From: a virus
Strand: one strand, 5' to 3'
DNA: 64,000 nucleotides
IMG/VR virus record: IMGVR_UViG_3300037104_000796
Location: 1-64,000 of that record
The position numbers were made by a program, and so were the translations under genes. The notes beneath the pieces were generated by a model, which was given only the letters and a program-made list of their open reading frames with translations, had not been told where the DNA came from and did not search any database. Below are positions 52,800 to 61,107 of this stretch, piece after piece; within the stretch, counting starts at the first letter, position 1; each line of letters starts with the position of its first letter.

Positions 52800-53330
52800 T
52801 TACCCTGGCCAAGGGCAATTGCCCGGAAGCCCGCATTCAGAACAAGTACAAAGCCCTAAAGTTTTTCCCTGGTCGCCTTTACAAGTTTTGCATGTTGAAG
52901 TTCTGCGAATATAATCTCGTAATTCAACGTAATCTTTTTGAAATTGTTCTGTTTGTCTTTTTTCACCTTTTATTTCAGATTCCAAATGTCCAATGTATGT
53001 TCCATCATCGCATGTGCAATAAACACAAATTTCTTCATCAAATAAAACAAATCCATCTTCATCATACAATACTTTTCCGTTCATAGGTTTATCACATGAT
53101 ACACGATACCAAGCTTTTAAACCTGCACAACGAGGACACACATTATATTTTCGAAAATCAAATTCTTTTCGATCAAGGTCTTCAATTATTGTGAAGTCTT
53201 TTATGTCTTTATTCGCATCTTTAAATACTTTATGTGATCTATAACTGTATAAATATTGGCCATCATTAGTAGTTCCTATAAAATGACCGCCAGCTAGATG
53301 CAAAAAAGATTTTACTACAAATGTATTCAT
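52800..53330 (-). CDS. Cysteine-rich zinc-binding protein, 176 residues
   Basis: ATG at 53330 (MNTFVVKSFLHLAGGHF) overlaps the upstream stop as ATGA. Cysteine pairs occur as CPRCAG, CVYCTC, CKTCKG and CTCSECG, enough for about two to four zinc sites, and a coiled-coil-like helix lies between them. The pattern resembles DnaJ-type zinc-finger arrangements (CxxCxG), but no J domain is present. The role is unknown. Confidence 0.65.
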   Translation of the reverse strand: MNTFVVKSFLHLAGGHFIGTTNDGQYLYSYRSHKVFKDANKDIKDFTIIEDLDRKEFDFRKYNVCPRCAGLKAWYRVSCDKPMNGKVLYDEDGFVLFDEEICVYCTCDDGTYIGHLESEIKGEKRQTEQFQKDYVELRDYIRRTSTCKTCKGDQGKTLGLCTCSECGLPGNCPWPG

Positions 53331-53599
53331 ACTATTGGATGATCGTAATTGAAACAATCTTCATTTGTACAGTAGTATTCAAGATCAGAAAGCCATGACT
53401 TTTTAACAATATTTGCATAGCATTTTGGACAAGCGCTTTCAAGTGTTGCCACTCTTTCAAAATCATTTACTGAAAGATCAGGATTATTTTTATGAAAATC
53501 TTGATCTGAAGAAAAATGATAAAGTTCTCGATTATCAATTCGAGATTTTCCTAAGGCTTTTCCGCCTTTAAGGATTTTATCGGATTTAATGATGTACAT
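53327..53599 (-). CDS. Small zinc-binding protein, 90 residues
   Basis: The C-terminal third holds CPKCYANIV and YYCTNEDCFNYDH, a four-cysteine zinc ribbon. The N-terminus is basic (MYIIKSDKILKGGKALGKSR). It is translationally coupled to the next cysteine-rich gene by ATGA overlap, which suggests related roles. Confidence 0.65.
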   Translation of the reverse strand: MYIIKSDKILKGGKALGKSRIDNRELYHFSSDQDFHKNNPDLSVNDFERVATLESACPKCYANIVKKSWLSDLEYYCTNEDCFNYDHPIV

Positions 53600-53600
53600 A

Positions 53601-53753
53601 TTATTTATTATTTTTTAAAAAATTGGCTGAAGGACCTTCAAAAAGGCGCATTATTTCTTCAAATAATTCTTTCTCAGTATTTACATAAGGTTTCATAATT
53701 TCAATCATACCTTCTAATTGTTCAAGAGTAAAACTTATACATCTGACACACAT
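53601..53753 (-). CDS. Small protein, 50 residues
   Basis: ATG at 53753 overlaps the upstream TAA as TAATG. The frame reads MCVRCISFTLEQLEGMIEIM and ends PSANFLKNNK. The coupling and the tight packing support it as a gene. It has a CxxC at the N-terminus. No family is recognised. Confidence 0.6.
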   Translation of the reverse strand: MCVRCISFTLEQLEGMIEIMKPYVNTEKELFEEIMRLFEGPSANFLKNNK

Positions 53754-54088
53754 TATCTTTTCTTTATTGTATCTCTTTCAGCACCACGAACATTAACTGT
53801 TGTGTTTGCGCGTATTTTTTCAGCAACAGATTGTACAGCAGTTGCTCTTTTATCCGCTTCTTCTGCAGTTTTGCTTTGAAGTTTAAGTTCAAATTTAAGT
53901 TTTTCGATGGCAACATTATCTGTAGCTATTTTATTCTGTAATGAATCGATTGTATGAGTGTATTCTTTTTCGCTCATAGAAGTACTCATTCCTCTGGTGC
54001 AGCTTTGTACTGATTTGAATAAAAATAACACAAACAAAATAAGTGCTATCCATTTCATGTTTTTTGCAAAAAATTGTTCTGGTGTCAT
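53753..54088 (-). CDS. Membrane-anchored coiled-coil protein, possible spanin-like, 111 residues
   Basis: Residues 12-28 (WIALILFVLFLFKSVQS) form one transmembrane helix or a signal followed by a cysteine in VQSC, which only weakly resembles a lipobox. The remainder is a charged coiled coil (TIDSLQNKIATDNVAIEKLK, EEADKRATAVQSVAEKI). This layout is like i-spanins, but no partner gene is evident. A late-type motif precedes it. Confidence 0.6.
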   Translation of the reverse strand: MTPEQFFAKNMKWIALILFVLFLFKSVQSCTRGMSTSMSEKEYTHTIDSLQNKIATDNVAIEKLKFELKLQSKTAEEADKRATAVQSVAEKIRANTTVNVRGAERDTIKKR

Positions 54089-54099
54089 AAATTGAATTA

Positions 54100-54116
54100 T
54101 TTTTATTATATATTTG
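54100..54116 (-). promoter_or_regulatory. Late-type promoter candidate
   Basis: The leftward strand reads GCAAATATATAATAAAAA, 12 bases before the ATG at 54088. Confidence 0.45.
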
Positions 54117-54132
54117 CTTATATTATATCAAC

Positions 54133-54161
54133 AAAAAAGACCTAAGTTTTAGGTCTTTTTT
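54133..54161 (-). terminator. Rho-independent terminator
   Basis: AAAAAAGACCTAA and TTAGGTCTTTTTT pair, with T residues after the stem on the leftward strand. It ends the protease gene. Confidence 0.85.
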
Positions 54162-54170
54162 AAGTTTAAT

Positions 54171-54920
54171 TTATTTTACGGTGTAAATCACCCAAAAGTC
54201 ATCGGTTAAAGCAGGTGTGAAATACGAATAAGGAAGATAAAAATATCCTTTGTTACCCCAGTCAGGACCCCATGAGTTTCTTACAATAAACCATTGTTTA
54301 TTATCATCATAACCAGCTGCAGCAACTGCATGCCCTCCAAGAAGTTTTTCTGATAATTTTGGCATTGGAACAATACCGGTTTTTGCAACAGCATCAGATT
54401 CAAAACTTTCATAAACACTAAATCCGAATACAAATGGATATCCTTGAGCTAAAGCATTTTTATACATATTTACTCCTGATAATGCTTCATATTTTGTAAC
54501 AATATCTTTTAATGCTGCGTTATAGCATTTAACTGTAGGTTTCTTTGCAAATTTATCTACATTATAAGGCCAAAGTTTTTCATCACAAACGCCTTGTTTA
54601 ACAACAGTTTTTATGCCATCTCTTATCATTGCCCCAGAATCAGATTTAACTGAATGTTCAATAACTCTTTCGTTATAATAAATAAATAATCTTGAGGGAA
54701 CCCAAACAGGATGTAATTCTTTGATAAAATCATATTCAATAATTCCTGAGATTGCATTTCCTGTACATGATCCTAGTGTTGTTTGATCATAAACAGGAGG
54801 AAATTTTGATGTTAAATCAACTGCTATTGGATTAATTACCGATGTATTAATCGTAAATTTTAAATCGTGAATATCGGGTAACTGGGGTTTCCACCCATAT
54901 TTTCTTTTAATCTCTGCCAT
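54171..54920 (-). CDS. Papain-like cysteine protease (C1A), 249 residues
   Basis: The mature papain fold is visible without an inhibitory propeptide: PPVYDQTTLGSCTGNAISG with catalytic C52, LLGGHAVAAAGYD with H197, and FIVRNSWGPDWGNKGYFYLP with N215. There is no signal peptide, so it acts in the host cytoplasm or is packaged. The N-terminal 40 residues (YGWKPQLPDIHDLKF) match the short lead seen in phage and bacterial C1A proteins. The substrate is unknown; prohead processing or host-protein cleavage are possible. Confidence 0.85.
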   Translation of the reverse strand: MAEIKRKYGWKPQLPDIHDLKFTINTSVINPIAVDLTSKFPPVYDQTTLGSCTGNAISGIIEYDFIKELHPVWVPSRLFIYYNERVIEHSVKSDSGAMIRDGIKTVVKQGVCDEKLWPYNVDKFAKKPTVKCYNAALKDIVTKYEALSGVNMYKNALAQGYPFVFGFSVYESFESDAVAKTGIVPMPKLSEKLLGGHAVAAAGYDDNKQWFIVRNSWGPDWGNKGYFYLPYSYFTPALTDDFWVIYTVK

Positions 54921-54973
54921 ATTTTTATATTATTTTAGTTTCTATATCTATTCACCAAAACAATATGACATAA

Positions 54974-55000
54974 AAAAAAGACCCAGTAGATCTTTTTTAA
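54974..55000 (-). terminator. Weak AT-rich terminator candidate
   Basis: AAAAAAGA and TCTTTTTT pair around a 9-base loop, downstream of the gene ending at 55075. It is stable only marginally. Confidence 0.35.
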
Positions 55001-55074
55001 ATACTCGAAATTAATCGATTGAAGATTGCATAGAACGTGTTTTATCATAAAACAGTTCGAAAGGACTGAATATT

Positions 55075-55716
55075 TTAATCTTTGTTAGGTGTCATTACAA
55101 TTACTTTAGCATCACCTTCTGATTCAACCTCAGGTGTAGTTTGATCAGGTTCTGTTGCCGGAACTTCTTCCTTTTTTGGTTCAAGGTCTGCAAGGAAAAA
55201 TCCTTGTTCTGATGCCGCATATTTTTCTTGAAGATATTGAACTTCTTTAAGTTTTACACGTGCTTCTTCAACTTTGGTGCCAACAATTATTCCAATTTTT
55301 GAATATTGATCAGCAATTTTTTCAAATTCCATAGCCAATTCAAGACCTACACCACCGGGACTGGTCATCATATATGCGCAAAATTCAAGAGCCTGATAAT
55401 CTAAACAAAATGCTGTAGTTTCGTTAGCGGCATTCATTGCTTTTTTAACTTCTTCATCCATTTTTATCATACCCATCCAACCGGTTTTTGTCCAGAATCC
55501 GAATCGTTTCATATAATCCATAAGAAACATACCAACTACATTAGCTGCATAATTTCCTTTATCACTGATTTCCCATTTTGTTTCTTGAAAATCTTTAACT
55601 GCTGCTTCAAATTCTGCTTTAAATTTGGCTATTTCTTCAGGAGTGGGTTTGCTTATTTCTTTAACTTCTTCGACACCGTCTTTAACGATAGTAAGTTTTG
55701 TTTTTTCGTCTGCCAT
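55075..55716 (-). CDS. Hypothetical acidic protein, 213 residues
   Basis: A helical protein with no recognised catalytic motif (MKRFGFWTKTGWMGMIKMDEE, LDYQALEFCAYMMTSPGGVG). The last 40 residues are acidic and proline rich (EEVPATEPDQTTPEVESEG) and probably disordered. It lies 14 bases downstream of the RecB-like nuclease gene and may work with it. No further evidence is available. Confidence 0.65.
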   Translation of the reverse strand: MADEKTKLTIVKDGVEEVKEISKPTPEEIAKFKAEFEAAVKDFQETKWEISDKGNYAANVVGMFLMDYMKRFGFWTKTGWMGMIKMDEEVKKAMNAANETTAFCLDYQALEFCAYMMTSPGGVGLELAMEFEKIADQYSKIGIIVGTKVEEARVKLKEVQYLQEKYAASEQGFFLADLEPKKEEVPATEPDQTTPEVESEGDAKVIVMTPNKD

Positions 55717-55730
55717 TACGTTTATTAATT

Positions 55731-56504
55731 TTAATTTTGTATCAAATATTCTTGTTTATTTTTTATATGATATTCACGTACTAAAGTTTTAAATTTTTCT
55801 TTAAAATCTTGTAAACTTGTACCCGAAAGATCAATTTCTTGTAACTGATCATTTTGCTTATCAACACAAAGTATTGAAGCTCGATTTATGATTATATTCT
55901 TTTCTTTATACATTTCATCTAATGCTGCAGCATAGCCACCCAACTGATAAAAATACTTCAATTCTTTTGTACTGCCTTTTTTAATTTTTCCATTTGAAGA
56001 TTTAAAGTCAGTTAATGAAAGACCAAACAATTTGTCTTTGAATAAAATATCTAACTTTCCACGATAAAATAATGAAGCAGAATAAATACCCATTTCTAAC
56101 GCAACTACATCAGAATATTTTGTAGGATAGTCTGAATAATAAAATTTGTAAAAGTATTTTCGTCCTTCTTCTATTTTATCATCGGGGATGTTATCAAGTT
56201 TAAGTGCCTTAGGAGATTCTTCTTGAGTGTATTTAAGTGCTTCTGATACATCTTTACTTTTGGAGTAAGTGGATATAAAATTTTCTATGAATAAGTGCAT
56301 GGATGAACCTCTATTGCCTGCAGCAATCATAATTGCATCTGCTTTTGCTTTACCTACTTGAGCAACGAAAGCATCCCATTCAGGATCGGGAATGCACTCT
56401 GCTAAAATAGTTGATACACTTGGAATTTTTATTTTATACACACATTCAGGAAGACCGTATGAGCCCTTCTGCCATTTTATATTTTCTTTATTAAATTCAA
56501 ACAT
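55731..56504 (-). CDS. RecB/Cas4-like PD-(D/E)XK nuclease, 257 residues
   Basis: AAGNRGSSMHLFIENFI contains the conserved histidine helix of RecB-type nucleases. LFYRGKLDILFKDKLFGLSL supplies the metal-binding aspartate (GKLDI), TDFKSSNGKIKK the D..K pair and YFYQLGGYAAALDEMY the QxxxY motif. Such enzymes process DNA ends in recombination and replication. No iron-sulphur cysteine cluster is evident. It is the upstream member of a pair with the gene at 55075. Confidence 0.8.
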   Translation of the reverse strand: MFEFNKENIKWQKGSYGLPECVYKIKIPSVSTILAECIPDPEWDAFVAQVGKAKADAIMIAAGNRGSSMHLFIENFISTYSKSKDVSEALKYTQEESPKALKLDNIPDDKIEEGRKYFYKFYYSDYPTKYSDVVALEMGIYSASLFYRGKLDILFKDKLFGLSLTDFKSSNGKIKKGSTKELKYFYQLGGYAAALDEMYKEKNIIINRASILCVDKQNDQLQEIDLSGTSLQDFKEKFKTLVREYHIKNKQEYLIQN

Positions 56505-56540
56505 ATTGTTTATATGAAAAATAAAACAAAAAGTTTTAAT

Positions 56541-56556
56541 GAGTATATAAAATATA
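56541..56556 (+). promoter_or_regulatory. Late-type promoter for an endonuclease
   Basis: GAGTATATAAAATATA, 5 bases before the ATG at 56562. Confidence 0.5.
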
Positions 56557-56561
56557 TAAGT

Positions 56562-57188
56562 ATGTTCATTATGAGAAAATTAAAATATCATAAATTTTAT
56601 TTAATTTATAAAATTACAAATATATTTGATAACAAAAGTTATGTAGGTTTTCATTGCACTGATGATGAAAATGATAAATATTTTGGAAGTGGAAAATTAC
56701 TTAAGTTTGCTATTAAAAAATATGGGAAAGAAAATTTCTATAAATCTATAATAGAATATGTACAACCAGATAATTGGCAAAAAAAAGAAATATTTTGGAT
56801 AAAAGAATTAAAAACTCATATAAGTGAGGGCGGTTATAATTTAACGTATGGGGGTGATGGCATAATTCCAGCCCCAAATACAGGAAAAATTATGTCCGAT
56901 ATTACAAAACAAAAAATCCGCAATTCTTTAAGCTTAATTAATTCAGGAGAAAACAATCCAATGTTTGGAAAGCATCACTCTTGCGAATCTATTCAAAAAA
57001 TTAAAGATAACTTAGATACTAAGGGAGATAAAAATCCGATGTTCGAACATGTATATACTGATGATACTCTTCAACTAATGTCTGAATCACAAAAAAATAG
57101 GACAAAAATTCAATGTCCTATTTGTAAAAAATTCTTCGATCCTGGCAATTTTGGTAAATGGCACGGAAATAAATGTAAGTTACAATAA
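56562..57188 (+). CDS. GIY-YIG homing endonuclease
   Basis: The start is ATG at 56562 or 56571; an ATG at 56514 would translate through the promoter. FYLIYKITNIFDNKSYVGFHC, YFGSGKLLKFAIKKYGKENF and the glutamate in KKEIFWIKEL form the GIY-YIG domain. ENNPMFGKHHSCESIQKI is a NUMOD3 motif and the end is CPICKKFFDPGNFGKWHGNKC. It is the only rightward gene in the leftward block, a sign of insertion. Its 3' end overlaps the convergent gene at 57180. Confidence 0.85.
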   Translation: MFIMRKLKYHKFYLIYKITNIFDNKSYVGFHCTDDENDKYFGSGKLLKFAIKKYGKENFYKSIIEYVQPDNWQKKEIFWIKELKTHISEGGYNLTYGGDGIIPAPNTGKIMSDITKQKIRNSLSLINSGENNPMFGKHHSCESIQKIKDNLDTKGDKNPMFEHVYTDDTLQLMSESQKNRTKIQCPICKKFFDPGNFGKWHGNKCKLQ

Positions 57189-57461
57189 TTTTTTATTATT
57201 GTCAACTTGTTTAATAAGTAAATTGATAAATTTTTCTAATGACTTATCCGTTGGTTCTTCTGAGCTATATGCTGTTATATCTTTTATTCTTACATTAGAA
57301 AGATTTTCAAGAAATAAATCTTCTTCTCCTACATCTTCAAGAGTTGCGCATGCTATAACATCCTTTGTAGTTTTAAGATCGATAGCATCTTCAGTATTAC
57401 TTAATTCAGGAGTATCTCCTTTAATTATTAAGTTTTTGTCAAAAATTATTGTGTTATTCAT
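57180..57461 (-). CDS. Hypothetical acidic protein, 93 residues
   Basis: A short acidic protein (MNNTIIFDKNLIIKGDTPEL, EDVGEEDLFLENLSNV) with mixed beta and helix and a helical lysine-rich end. It lies 31 bases downstream of the tail-anchored membrane protein gene. No family is recognised. Confidence 0.6.
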   Translation of the reverse strand: MNNTIIFDKNLIIKGDTPELSNTEDAIDLKTTKDVIACATLEDVGEEDLFLENLSNVRIKDITAYSSEEPTDKSLEKFINLLIKQVDNNKKLL

Positions 57462-57491
57462 TTTTTAAAGTTTTAAATTATTTTACGTTGT

Positions 57492-58004
57492 TTAAATCAA
57501 ACTGGAAAGCCATGTGATAAGTAGTGTAATCAAATGAAAGTGTATTACTACATAGGCTAAGATTGCAAGGATGATCAAGGATTTGATTATCCATTTAATT
57601 GAAAAAGTTTCGAATCTGAAACGATAAACCATTAAGTAAGATAATGTAGGAAGTCCTTTATCATCTTCAAATTGATTAAATTCGCAGTTTAAACATTCAG
57701 CAAATCCAAGTTCATCATCCAAATATCTGTGTAAAGGATTAAGAGATTCAACTACTTTTGTTTTTTGAACAGCTTCGGGTAATTGAGCATCTACTTCATC
57801 AAGAGATACAATTGTGTAAATATCATAAAGTTTTGTTCGTGATAATTTCCATTGATTGTATTTAGACTTCGGATCTGCTTCCTGTTCTTTTACAACTCGT
57901 TTCCAATCAAAGAAATTTTCAAAATCTCTATAGACTTTAACAATTCCCCAGTTTCTTGGTTTTAGCCAGTTAAACATACTTGTTTTTTTATTCTTCGTCT
58001 TCAT
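57492..58004 (-). CDS. Tail-anchored membrane protein, 170 residues
   Basis: ATG at 58004 gives MKTKNKKTSMFNWLKPRNWG; ATG at 58010 is equally possible. The cytoplasmic part (YRDFENFFDWKRVVKEQEAD...) is mixed. The C-terminus has a hydrophobic stretch (WIIKSLIILAILAYVVIHFH then LITLLITWLSSLI) that makes one or two membrane helices. It overlaps the sigma factor gene, an arrangement in which an anti-sigma or regulator might be expected, but no such motif is visible. Confidence 0.65.
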   Translation of the reverse strand: MKTKNKKTSMFNWLKPRNWGIVKVYRDFENFFDWKRVVKEQEADPKSKYNQWKLSRTKLYDIYTIVSLDEVDAQLPEAVQKTKVVESLNPLHRYLDDELGFAECLNCEFNQFEDDKGLPTLSYLMVYRFRFETFSIKWIIKSLIILAILAYVVIHFHLITLLITWLSSLI

Positions 58005-58620
58005 TTCCAAAATAAGAATCCACTAAATCTGGATATTTTTTGTATAAAACTCCGGCTACATCTTTACGTGCTTTACGAAGTCTTGTTTTTACAGTTGAAC
58101 AATTCCAACCCAAATCATTAGCAATAGTTTGAAGTTGTTTTTGATTAATCTCTCTTTCAATCATTACCGTTTTATATGGCTCATCTAATTGATGAATCGC
58201 AGAAATGGATGCGTCAAAAAGCTGTTGCGTAAGTTCTTCACCTGTTGGGCCCATACATTCAGTATTCATACTAAATACTGGGTTGTACATTTGAAGTAAC
58301 TTTGAATGATTATTCATATACTTATCAAAAGATAAGTTTTTGTTTTTGTTTCGTAAAATTCCGAGTGCTTCATTCTTTGCAATAGCATAAACCCAAGTTG
58401 AAAAATTATATTTTGGATTATATTGTTCTATTTTTTCCCAAAGAACTATAAAAGTTTGTGCTACAACTTCTTGTGCTAAATCACCATCTTTTACATATTT
58501 GTATGCAAATGATGTGAGACCCGGTTTTAAACGGCTTAATAAAATTGAAAAAGTTTCGTTGTTTTTGTTTTCTATAAAATTTAATGCAATACTCTGTATA
58601 CTTATAATTTTTTTGCTCAT
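57988..58620 (-). CDS. Sigma-70 family (ECF-like) sigma factor, candidate late sigma
   Basis: 210 residues. Region 2 is visible as YKYVKDGDLAQEVVAQTFIVLWEKI followed by FSTWVYAIAKNEALGILR. Region 4 is LDEPYKTVMIEREINQKQLQ with the helix-turn-helix IANDLGWNCSTVKTRLRKAR. Regions 1.1 and 3 are missing, as in ECF sigma factors and T4 gp55. It would direct host RNA polymerase to phage promoters. The GATATATAAAATAAA motif before virion genes is the obvious candidate target; this link is inferred. Confidence 0.85.
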   Translation of the reverse strand: MSKKIISIQSIALNFIENKNNETFSILLSRLKPGLTSFAYKYVKDGDLAQEVVAQTFIVLWEKIEQYNPKYNFSTWVYAIAKNEALGILRNKNKNLSFDKYMNNHSKLLQMYNPVFSMNTECMGPTGEELTQQLFDASISAIHQLDEPYKTVMIEREINQKQLQTIANDLGWNCSTVKTRLRKARKDVAGVLYKKYPDLVDSYFGNEDEE

Positions 58621-58685
58621 AAAATTAGGTTAGTTTAGATATGTGTAATCTGTGTGTAAATGTGAATAAAGAAATGACAGACTGA

Positions 58686-59087
58686 TTAGTCTACCATAAC
58701 TTGTGTTACGTAGTTTCCAACGTTTTTGAGAATTGATTCAACTCTCATATATGGGAACTGACCTATAGCATTTACAATCTGTGTAAGTGTATTATGATCT
58801 AATATATCAACATCAATTGCATTTACAAGTCCTGCAATTTGGTTGAATGGCAAATCACCAATAGCTTTTAAAAGTGCTTGTTTAAATTCTGGTCTAACTT
58901 TATATGTTGGAACATAAGCGTTAGTTTCAATTGCTTGTTTTGCATCTACTTTTGGAGCTTCTACAGGAGTTTCTGGTGCAGGAGTTTCTGGTGCAGGAGT
59001 TTCTGGTGCAGGAGTTTCTGGTGCAAGTGTAGGAACTTCTTCTGTTTTAACAACTTCAGGGGTAGTTTCTTCTGATTCAAGTGTCAT
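58686..59087 (-). CDS. Protein with APETP tandem repeats, 133 residues
   Basis: The N-terminal third is acidic and proline rich, with four tandem copies of APETP encoded by identical 15-bp units. The C-terminal 80 residues (YKVRPEFKQALLKAIGDLPF, then ANVVGNYVTQ-like helices) form a small helical domain. A late-type promoter precedes it. It resembles abundant low-complexity phage proteins. The function is unknown. Confidence 0.65.
   Translation of the reverse strand: MTLESEETTPEVVKTEEVPTLAPETPAPETPAPETPAPETPVEAPKVDAKQAIETNAYVPTYKVRPEFKQALLKAIGDLPFNQIAGLVNAIDVDILDHNTLTQIVNAIGQFPYMRVESILKNVGNYVTQVMVD
58966..59025 (-). repeat. Four perfect 15-bp tandem repeats
   Basis: GGAGTTTCTGGTGCA occurs four times in a row on the forward strand, encoding APETP repeats on the reverse strand. 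Copy number could change by slippage without shifting the frame. Confidence 0.95.
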
Positions 59088-59126
59088 AGTAATGATTATT
59101 TTAGTTTAATAAATTTATTTTGTACT

Positions 59127-59139
59127 TATTTTATATATC
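59127..59139 (-). promoter_or_regulatory. Late-type promoter
   Basis: The leftward strand reads GATATATAAAATAA, about 40 bases before the ATG at 59087. Confidence 0.6.
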
Positions 59140-59225
59140 AAAGTTGAACTAAAGTTTTACTTTGTATAGTAAATATAATACATTTTATGTGTTATGGTTT
59201 GTTAAGAAAGTTAATTGTTTGTTAT

Positions 59226-59495
59226 TTATGCTTCAACATATCCAACTGCTTTCAGGTGAGTCAATCGTGTTGCAACATCAGAAGCAATTATTTGACTCGA
59301 GTCGGTTATAATACCGCTTTTTGTTTTGTATGTCTTAACATATACGAACCACGGGTCTTCTTTGTCTTCTACAAAGACAATTGTCTGCGGTGAATGAGGT
59401 TTTGATAAAGTATAAAGAATTTTATTATCCATAAAATCTTTAATGTTTTCTGTGCTTTTTTCTTTAACGGTTTTTGCTCGATATTTGTTATACAT
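59226..59495 (-). CDS. Hypothetical protein, 89 residues
   Basis: The start at 59495 gives MYNKYRAKTVKEKSTENIKD; an upstream ATG at 59522 overlaps the kinase gene more. The core (QTIVFVEDKEDPWFVYVKTY) is beta-rich. It overlaps the thymidylate kinase end by 8 bases, so it is probably co-translated. No family is recognised. Confidence 0.6.
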   Translation of the reverse strand: MYNKYRAKTVKEKSTENIKDFMDNKILYTLSKPHSPQTIVFVEDKEDPWFVYVKTYKTKSGIITDSSQIIASDVATRLTHLKAVGYVEA

Positions 59496-60219
59496 TGGGT
59501 TTATTGAATAAAGTGTTATCAAGATATTTTTTATAGGTATCGAATAATGCTTCTGGTGATAATGTTTCCCAAAGCACTACTTTTGATCCTGGGACTGTAG
59601 TTGTATGAGCGCATTCAACAATTTGATAATTTTGATAACCTTTAAGTGCTAAATAGTTATCACGAACTCTTTCCTGAAATTCAATATCATTTTCATGAAT
59701 ATCTACCTTTCCTTGAAGATAATCACGATTTTCTGCTATTTTTCTTTCTTTTAATCTTTCTTTTATAAAGTCAATTGGAACATCAAAGAAAATATTCAAA
59801 TCAGGATAAGGAAGTTCCAAAAATCCAAATTCAAATTCATCAATCCAATCTCTCATTATTTGAGATTGAGCTTCATTAAAATGTTTTGCTCCTTGAAAAG
59901 CCATGTTTGAAAATACATAGCGATCTAATAATACTACATCATTAGATAAAAGTTGTTTTTGAAGAGTGGGAAGATATAAAAATCTATCCATTGCATAAAT
60001 ATTAGCAACAAATATAGGATTGACATCATTAATACTTCCGTATTCTCCTCTTAAATAAGCTGAGATACAATTGCTAGCTTCATTATTTCCATAGATAGGG
60101 AAATGAATAAATTCATATTTAAGGCCATGTTCTTCAAAATATTTTTTAATCAGTTCAATTTGAGTAGATTTTCCACTCCCATCCAATCCTTCTAAAACTA
60201 TTAATTTTGCGCCATCCAT
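59488..60219 (-). CDS. tmk: Thymidylate kinase
   Basis: 243 residues. It phosphorylates dTMP to dTDP. LIVLEGLDGSGKSTQIELI is the Walker A motif, LLDRYVFSNMAFQGAKHF the DRY-type substrate motif, and FDVPIDFIKERLKERKIAEN the lid region. Its start overlaps the upstream endonuclease end by 19 bases. With thymidylate synthase at 41736 it forms a dTTP supply route, although the two genes are far apart and on opposite strands. Confidence 0.88.
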   Translation of the reverse strand: MDGAKLIVLEGLDGSGKSTQIELIKKYFEEHGLKYEFIHFPIYGNNEASNCISAYLRGEYGSINDVNPIFVANIYAMDRFLYLPTLQKQLLSNDVVLLDRYVFSNMAFQGAKHFNEAQSQIMRDWIDEFEFGFLELPYPDLNIFFDVPIDFIKERLKERKIAENRDYLQGKVDIHENDIEFQERVRDNYLALKGYQNYQIVECAHTTTVPGSKVVLWETLSPEALFDTYKKYLDNTLFNKPNV

Positions 60220-61106
60220 AATTCCTGATATTTATTTGTGAATATTAATTTTTTATCTTCTACCAATTGTTTTATTTCATTATGAGAAATAAGTTTTGTA
60301 CATTCTGTTAATTTATATTTAAAGTTATGTTGTTTACAAAATTCTATGGCAGCTTCTTTTTTTCTTTTTACACTATCACTATTCCATAAATTTTTTGGCT
60401 TAATTTCAACTAAAAATTTATCATTAATAAAAAAATCAGGATGATAAGTTCGTTTATTTTCTTTATAATCGACATAATCAACTTTATACTTTTTATTTTC
60501 GCCTGATTCCCATTTTAAATTAAATCGTTCTATAACATATATCATATAAGAAAGTTCTTTTAAAGAACGAAAAAACCAACTTTTATACCAGCCTGACCAG
60601 CCATTTCCGGAGCCTTGAGGTGAAGGTTTTCCAAACATATGATTGTTTTCACCTGAAGAAGCTAATGATATTTTGTTTCGTATTTTTATAGATTTTTCTA
60701 ATCCATAAATTTCTTCTAAAGTTTTTCCTTTTTGATGTAACGATGGATGATTTCCATGCCACGATCCATTAAAATTATGATTTTTTTCACCTGAAATACT
60801 TTTTGAGTGTTCAGCATTCATTTTAGACGCTAATTCATCACCATATAATTCTTCATAAGATTTTCCAGCCATTTTAGCGGCAGCACCTAATCCTGCGTTA
60901 ATATACTGTTTGTCTCTTACACCAGATAAAGCTTGTTCATGTTGTTTGCAACCTCTGCATAAATCTTTTGAATATTTTTTTAATCCAGCTTTTTGATTAC
61001 ATAAAGCAGATTTCCATTCTTTTCCACAAACATCACACTTTACAATAATAGATTGATAATTCGTTGTTGTTAAAGTTTTAAGTTGTTTAATTTCCGACAA
61101 AATCAT
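60201..61106 (-). CDS. Homing endonuclease, zinc-finger plus PD-(D/E)XK type
   Basis: 301 residues, a paralogue of the protein at 582-1415. The N-terminus has CDVCGKEW and CRGCKQH cysteine pairs. KSYEELYGDELASKM and GKTLEEIYGLEKSIKI are repeated NUMOD-like units. The C-terminal 130 residues share FRSLKELSYMIYVIERFNL and YHPDFFINDKFLVEIKPK with its paralogue. Both endonucleases lie directly upstream of a P-loop kinase gene, here thymidylate kinase. Confidence 0.82.
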   Translation of the reverse strand: MILSEIKQLKTLTTTNYQSIIVKCDVCGKEWKSALCNQKAGLKKYSKDLCRGCKQHEQALSGVRDKQYINAGLGAAAKMAGKSYEELYGDELASKMNAEHSKSISGEKNHNFNGSWHGNHPSLHQKGKTLEEIYGLEKSIKIRNKISLASSGENNHMFGKPSPQGSGNGWSGWYKSWFFRSLKELSYMIYVIERFNLKWESGENKKYKVDYVDYKENKRTYHPDFFINDKFLVEIKPKNLWNSDSVKRKKEAAIEFCKQHNFKYKLTECTKLISHNEIKQLVEDKKLIFTNKYQELWMAQN

Positions 61107-61107
61107 G

